DNA of 6,945 nucleotides from Actinomycetota bacterium (GTDB lineage Bacteria; Actinomycetota; Coriobacteriia; Coriobacteriales; RUG844), in NCBI GenBank assembly GCA_013335845.1, contig JAAXUU010000068.1, positions 1-6,945 of the forward strand, written 5' to 3'. The notes below the pieces were generated by a model, which saw only the letters and a program-made list of their open reading frames with translations, made no database searches and was not told the origin of the DNA. Positions within the stretch are counted from its first letter, which is position 1; every line of letters starts with the position of its first letter. The position numbers and the translations under genes were made by a program. Positions 4,602-6,945 of the stretch are shown in pieces.

Positions 4602-5279
4602 TCACGACCAGTGGACGATCTCCCAATGACGTGATTCGGCGATACGCTTCAAACGACGATCGGGAGTCACCGCAACGGGGCGATGTGCGCTTCTGAGCAA
4701 AGGGACATCGCTATGATGGTCGCCGTATGCCGCGACGAGCTCCCAATTTCCCTCGCCACACGCATCGTTGGCATAGCGCTCGAACGCACGGAGTTTCTCT
4801 TCGCCTTCGACCGGGGTTCCGAGCACTTCGCCCGTGTAGCAATTATTCACGATCTTCATTCGGGTGGATAATTGTGCGAAGGCTCCGAGTTCGACTGCGG
4901 CACGCTTGACTATCGCTTCGAACGAAGCGGAAACCAAAACCACGGGAATACCCATGTCCTGATAGATATGGATGACCTCGAGAGCGTCTTTCCTCAACCA
5001 CCGTGAGATTTCGGACGCATAGAGGTGCTCCATCATCTTGTCGACCTCATCGGCGGGAAGATCCTTGAACAGATCGAAGATCTTCTCGCGAACCTCTGAC
5101 TGTTCGTGTGGCAAGCGTAGCTTGTAGCGTAAGGCCCACCACCCGATTGCGAGAACCGTACATATCGGCATAACGCGTTTGGTGAGCAATGACTTCACCA
5201 ACATGACAGGCGAATGACCCTCGAGTATGGTGCCATCGAAGTCGAAAACGACGAATTTCTGTATAGTAGTATCTTGCAT
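4602..5279 (-). CDS. HAD superfamily subfamily IB phosphatase (SerB-like)
   Basis: Phosphomonoester hydrolase of the haloacid dehalogenase superfamily (225 aa). Motif I is FDFDGTIL (12-19), with nucleophile Asp13 and acid/base Asp15; motif II is VLVSAS (114-119); the motif III lysine is probably Lys162; motif IV is YGDHHSD (185-191), with Mg-binding Asp187 and Asp191. The helical cap between motifs I and II and the ending with PVAVTPDRRL (201-210) fit the IB group containing phosphoserine phosphatase and related enzymes. The true substrate is not evident, and general HAD-IB hydrolase is the safe name. Residues 36-50 are strongly hydrophobic (cap region), possibly a membrane-touching helix. 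The start at ATG 5279 is chosen because it directly precedes the family's first strand; its ribosome site is weak, and GTG at 5285 is an alternative. It follows the ABC exporter by 111 nt and may be in the same unit or have its own promoter. Confidence 0.88.
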   Translation of the reverse strand: MQDTTIQKFVVFDFDGTILEGHSPVMLVKSLLTKRVMPICTVLAIGWWALRYKLRLPHEQSEVREKIFDLFKDLPADEVDKMMEHLYASEISRWLRKDALEVIHIYQDMGIPVVLVSASFEAIVKRAAVELGAFAQLSTRMKIVNNCYTGEVLGTPVEGEEKLRAFERYANDACGEGNWELVAAYGDHHSDVPLLRSAHRPVAVTPDRRLKRIAESRHWEIVHWS

Positions 5280-5326
5280 AACCACTTTCTTCGTGCATAG
5301 GTCCCGGTCGGGCCGTGCGCCCACCC

Positions 5327-5354
5327 ATGATACTACACTTGTATCGGGTACCAA
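5327..5354 (-). promoter_or_regulatory. Candidate promoter for the HAD phosphatase
   Basis: Minus strand: TTGGTA (5349-5354, 4/6), 16-nt spacer, TATCAT (5327-5332, 5/6). It lies between the ABC exporter stop and the HAD start and would give a leader of about 40 nt. No clear terminator was seen after the exporter gene. Confidence 0.3.
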
Positions 5355-5390
5355 AGGGTTTTAGGAGTCGAGGAAACGCTTCTTCGCCAC

Positions 5391-6945
5391 CTATGCGACA
5401 TCCTCGCCATCGATACATGAGACGAACTGTGAATTGTAGAGCTCGGCGTAAAAACCATTCATCGCAAGCAATTCATCATGCGTCCCTTGCTCGACGATGT
5501 CACCCGCGCGTAGTACCAGTATGCAATCAGCATCACGGATAGTTGACAAACGATGTGCGATAACGAAGCTGGTGCGATCCTTCAGGAGTTCACGCATCGC
5601 CCGTTGCACCAAGCGCTCGGTACGCGTATCGATCGAGCTCGTAGCCTCGTCCAAGATGAGAACGGCGGGATCGGCCAGGATCGCACGGGCAATGGTCAGG
5701 AGTTGTTTCTGACCTGCCGATATATTGGAAGCTTCCTCGTTTATCCTCGTTTCATATCCGGCAGGGAGTGTGCGGATGAAGTGGTCGGCGTGAGCCGCAC
5801 GAGCGGCGTCGACAACGGTTTCATCACTCGCTTGTTCGACAGCGAACGCTATGTTGTCCTTTATAGTCCCCGAGAAGAGCCACGTATCCTGCAAAACCAT
5901 ACCGAAATTGCGACGCAACTCGGCTCGCGTGACATCACGCGTGTCGATTCCGTCGATTCGAATGGCGCCCCCATCGACTTCATAGAATCGCATAAGCAGA
6001 TTCACCAACGTCGTTTTTCCCGCTCCGGTCGGACCGACGATCGCAACCATCGAACCCGGCGCGATGTCAACGGATAGATCGTGTATGACCGGCTTGCCTT
6101 CCACATAGGAAAATCGCACATGATTGAATTCGACGTGGCCTTTCACCTCGGGAAACGTAGTCACTTTTGCGGATTCGTCACTCATTTCAGGTTCGTCGAG
6201 CACTTCGAACGCGCGTTCTGCAGCGGCGATGGTCGATTGTATGACGTTCGTGATGCTCGCTATCTGCATAATAGGATGGTTGAATTGGCGCATATATTGG
6301 ATGAACGCCTGGATATCTCCCACTTGGATCGTATAACCTGTCGCCAAGATACCGCCGACGATACAGACGGCCACATACCCGATATTTCCGATGAAGCCCA
6401 TCGCAGGTCGGACGATGCCCGATATGAACTGGGCCTTCCTCGCGAACTTGAAATAGCGGATGTTGGTAACATCGAATGTTTCGAGTGAAACCTTCTCTCT
6501 GGAAAATGCCTTCACCACTTCGTGGGCGCCGTACATTTCCTCGATATGACCGTTAAGTTCACCGAGAGCCTTCTGTTGTGCCGAGAACTGCTTTTGAGAC
6601 TGCTTGGCTATCATTAAGGCACTGAGCAAAGACATAGGTATGGTCACCAAGGCGATGACCGTCATGAGAGGTGAGATCATAAGCATCATAACCAGCACCC
6701 CTACGAGGGTCAAAACCGCAGTCGTAGCCTGCATAAGTGAGTCTTGCATAGTGCTCGATATGAGGTCGATGTCGTTGGTCACCCGCGAGAGTATCTCTCC
6801 CTGGGTGCGCTTATCGTAGTACTCGAGAGGCAAGCGATTCAATTTGTCGTCAACCTCTTCACGAAGGTCGTAGACAAGCGATTGCGAGATACGTGCCATG
6901 ATGTATTGCTGAATGTAACTGAAGACTGCAGAGAATATATAGAGC
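5391..6945 (-). CDS. ABC exporter half-transporter (membrane domain plus ATPase), 5' end outside window
   Basis: ATP-driven exporter of the MsbA/multidrug type, with fused membrane and nucleotide-binding domains. 517 residues are visible; the frame stays open through the window edge, and the residues before ATG 6899 (YIFSAVFSYIQQYI) already read as a transporter helix, so that ATG is internal. Numbering from it: conserved coupling region LPLEYYDKRTQGEILSR (23-39), membrane helices about 60-98 and 160-190, A-loop Tyr265, Walker A GPTGAGKT (289-296), Q-loop Gln337, signature ISAGQ (393-397), Walker B LILDE (414-418) with catalytic Glu418, and H-loop His449. The ATP site motifs are intact. The NISxGQKQLLTIARA style is common in exporters that work as heterodimers encoded by adjacent genes, so a partner may lie upstream, outside the window (inference). 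The substrate cannot be told. The stop is at 5391. Confidence 0.95.
   Translation of the reverse strand, partial: LYIFSAVFSYIQQYIMARISQSLVYDLREEVDDKLNRLPLEYYDKRTQGEILSRVTNDIDLISSTMQDSLMQATTAVLTLVGVLVMMLMISPLMTVIALVTIPMSLLSALMIAKQSQKQFSAQQKALGELNGHIEEMYGAHEVVKAFSREKVSLETFDVTNIRYFKFARKAQFISGIVRPAMGFIGNIGYVAVCIVGGILATGYTIQVGDIQAFIQYMRQFNHPIMQIASITNVIQSTIAAAERAFEVLDEPEMSDESAKVTTFPEVKGHVEFNHVRFSYVEGKPVIHDLSVDIAPGSMVAIVGPTGAGKTTLVNLLMRFYEVDGGAIRIDGIDTRDVTRAELRRNFGMVLQDTWLFSGTIKDNIAFAVEQASDETVVDAARAAHADHFIRTLPAGYETRINEEASNISAGQKQLLTIARAILADPAVLILDEATSSIDTRTERLVQRAMRELLKDRTSFVIAHRLSTIRDADCILVLRAGDIVEQGTHDELLAMNGFYAELYNSQFVSCIDGEDVA

Noticed and set aside
5280..5354. Upstream TTG start at 5354 for the HAD phosphatase
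   Set aside because: The extra 25 residues precede the normal first strand of the HAD fold, lack a ribosome site and cover a candidate promoter.
5707..5721. ISAGQ in place of LSGGQ in the ABC signature
   Set aside because: Exporters of this type commonly vary the third position (for example ISQGQ); Ser, Gly and Gln are kept, so it is not an inactivating change.
1..6945. CRISPR array, insertion sequence, integrase, attachment site or toxin-antitoxin pair
   Set aside because: No regularly spaced repeats, transposase motifs, terminal inverted repeats or small paired genes were found; the region looks like ordinary chromosome.

Overview
All seven recognisable genes lie on the minus strand, so the window reads biologically from position 6945 down to 1. 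Composition is moderately GC-rich. The gene set (Tat-exported uptake [NiFe] hydrogenase, rubrerythrin, Fe-S type Rrf2 regulator, cluster-less MutY-type glycosylase) points to an anaerobic bacterium. My best guess is an actinobacterium of the Coriobacteriia (Eggerthella/Slackia-like), judged from the general look of the hydrogenase and glycosylase proteins and not from any search.

Layout in transcription order: (1) 6945-5391, the C-terminal 517 residues of an ABC exporter half-transporter whose N-terminus lies outside the window; (2) 5279-4602, a HAD-IB phosphatase; (3) 4452-4015, an Rrf2 regulator with three clustered cysteines and a His; (4) 3994-3140, a MutY/HhH-GPD glycosylase starting at TTG only 20 nt after the Rrf2 stop, so very likely in the same operon; (5) 2949-2410, rubrerythrin, probably its own unit between a candidate terminator at 3018-3047 and a strong hairpin at 2303-2338; (6) a 409-nt gene-free stretch, 2001-2409, holding hairpins, a palindrome, short repeats and a decayed duplicate of part of the rubrerythrin gene; (7) 2000-792, hydrogenase small subunit; (8) 792-1, first 264 residues of the hydrogenase large subunit, whose start codon overlaps the small-subunit stop by one base (TAATG).

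Functionally, the small and large subunits form an outward-facing, membrane-anchored H2-oxidising enzyme. Rubrerythrin (peroxide removal), the Rrf2 regulator (Fe-S or redox sensing) and the MutY-like protein (repair of oxidised-guanine mispairs) read as an oxidative-stress defence neighbourhood for an anaerobe. The link between them beyond proximity is inference. The ABC exporter and HAD phosphatase have no evident connection to the rest.

No completely new system is visible. The items most worth a second look are the extra cysteine at the medial-cluster position of the hydrogenase small subunit, the Fe-S-less glycosylase with Glu where MutY has its catalytic Asp, the duplicated rubredoxin-coding fragment after rubrerythrin, and tandem 14-bp repeats at the Rrf2 promoter.
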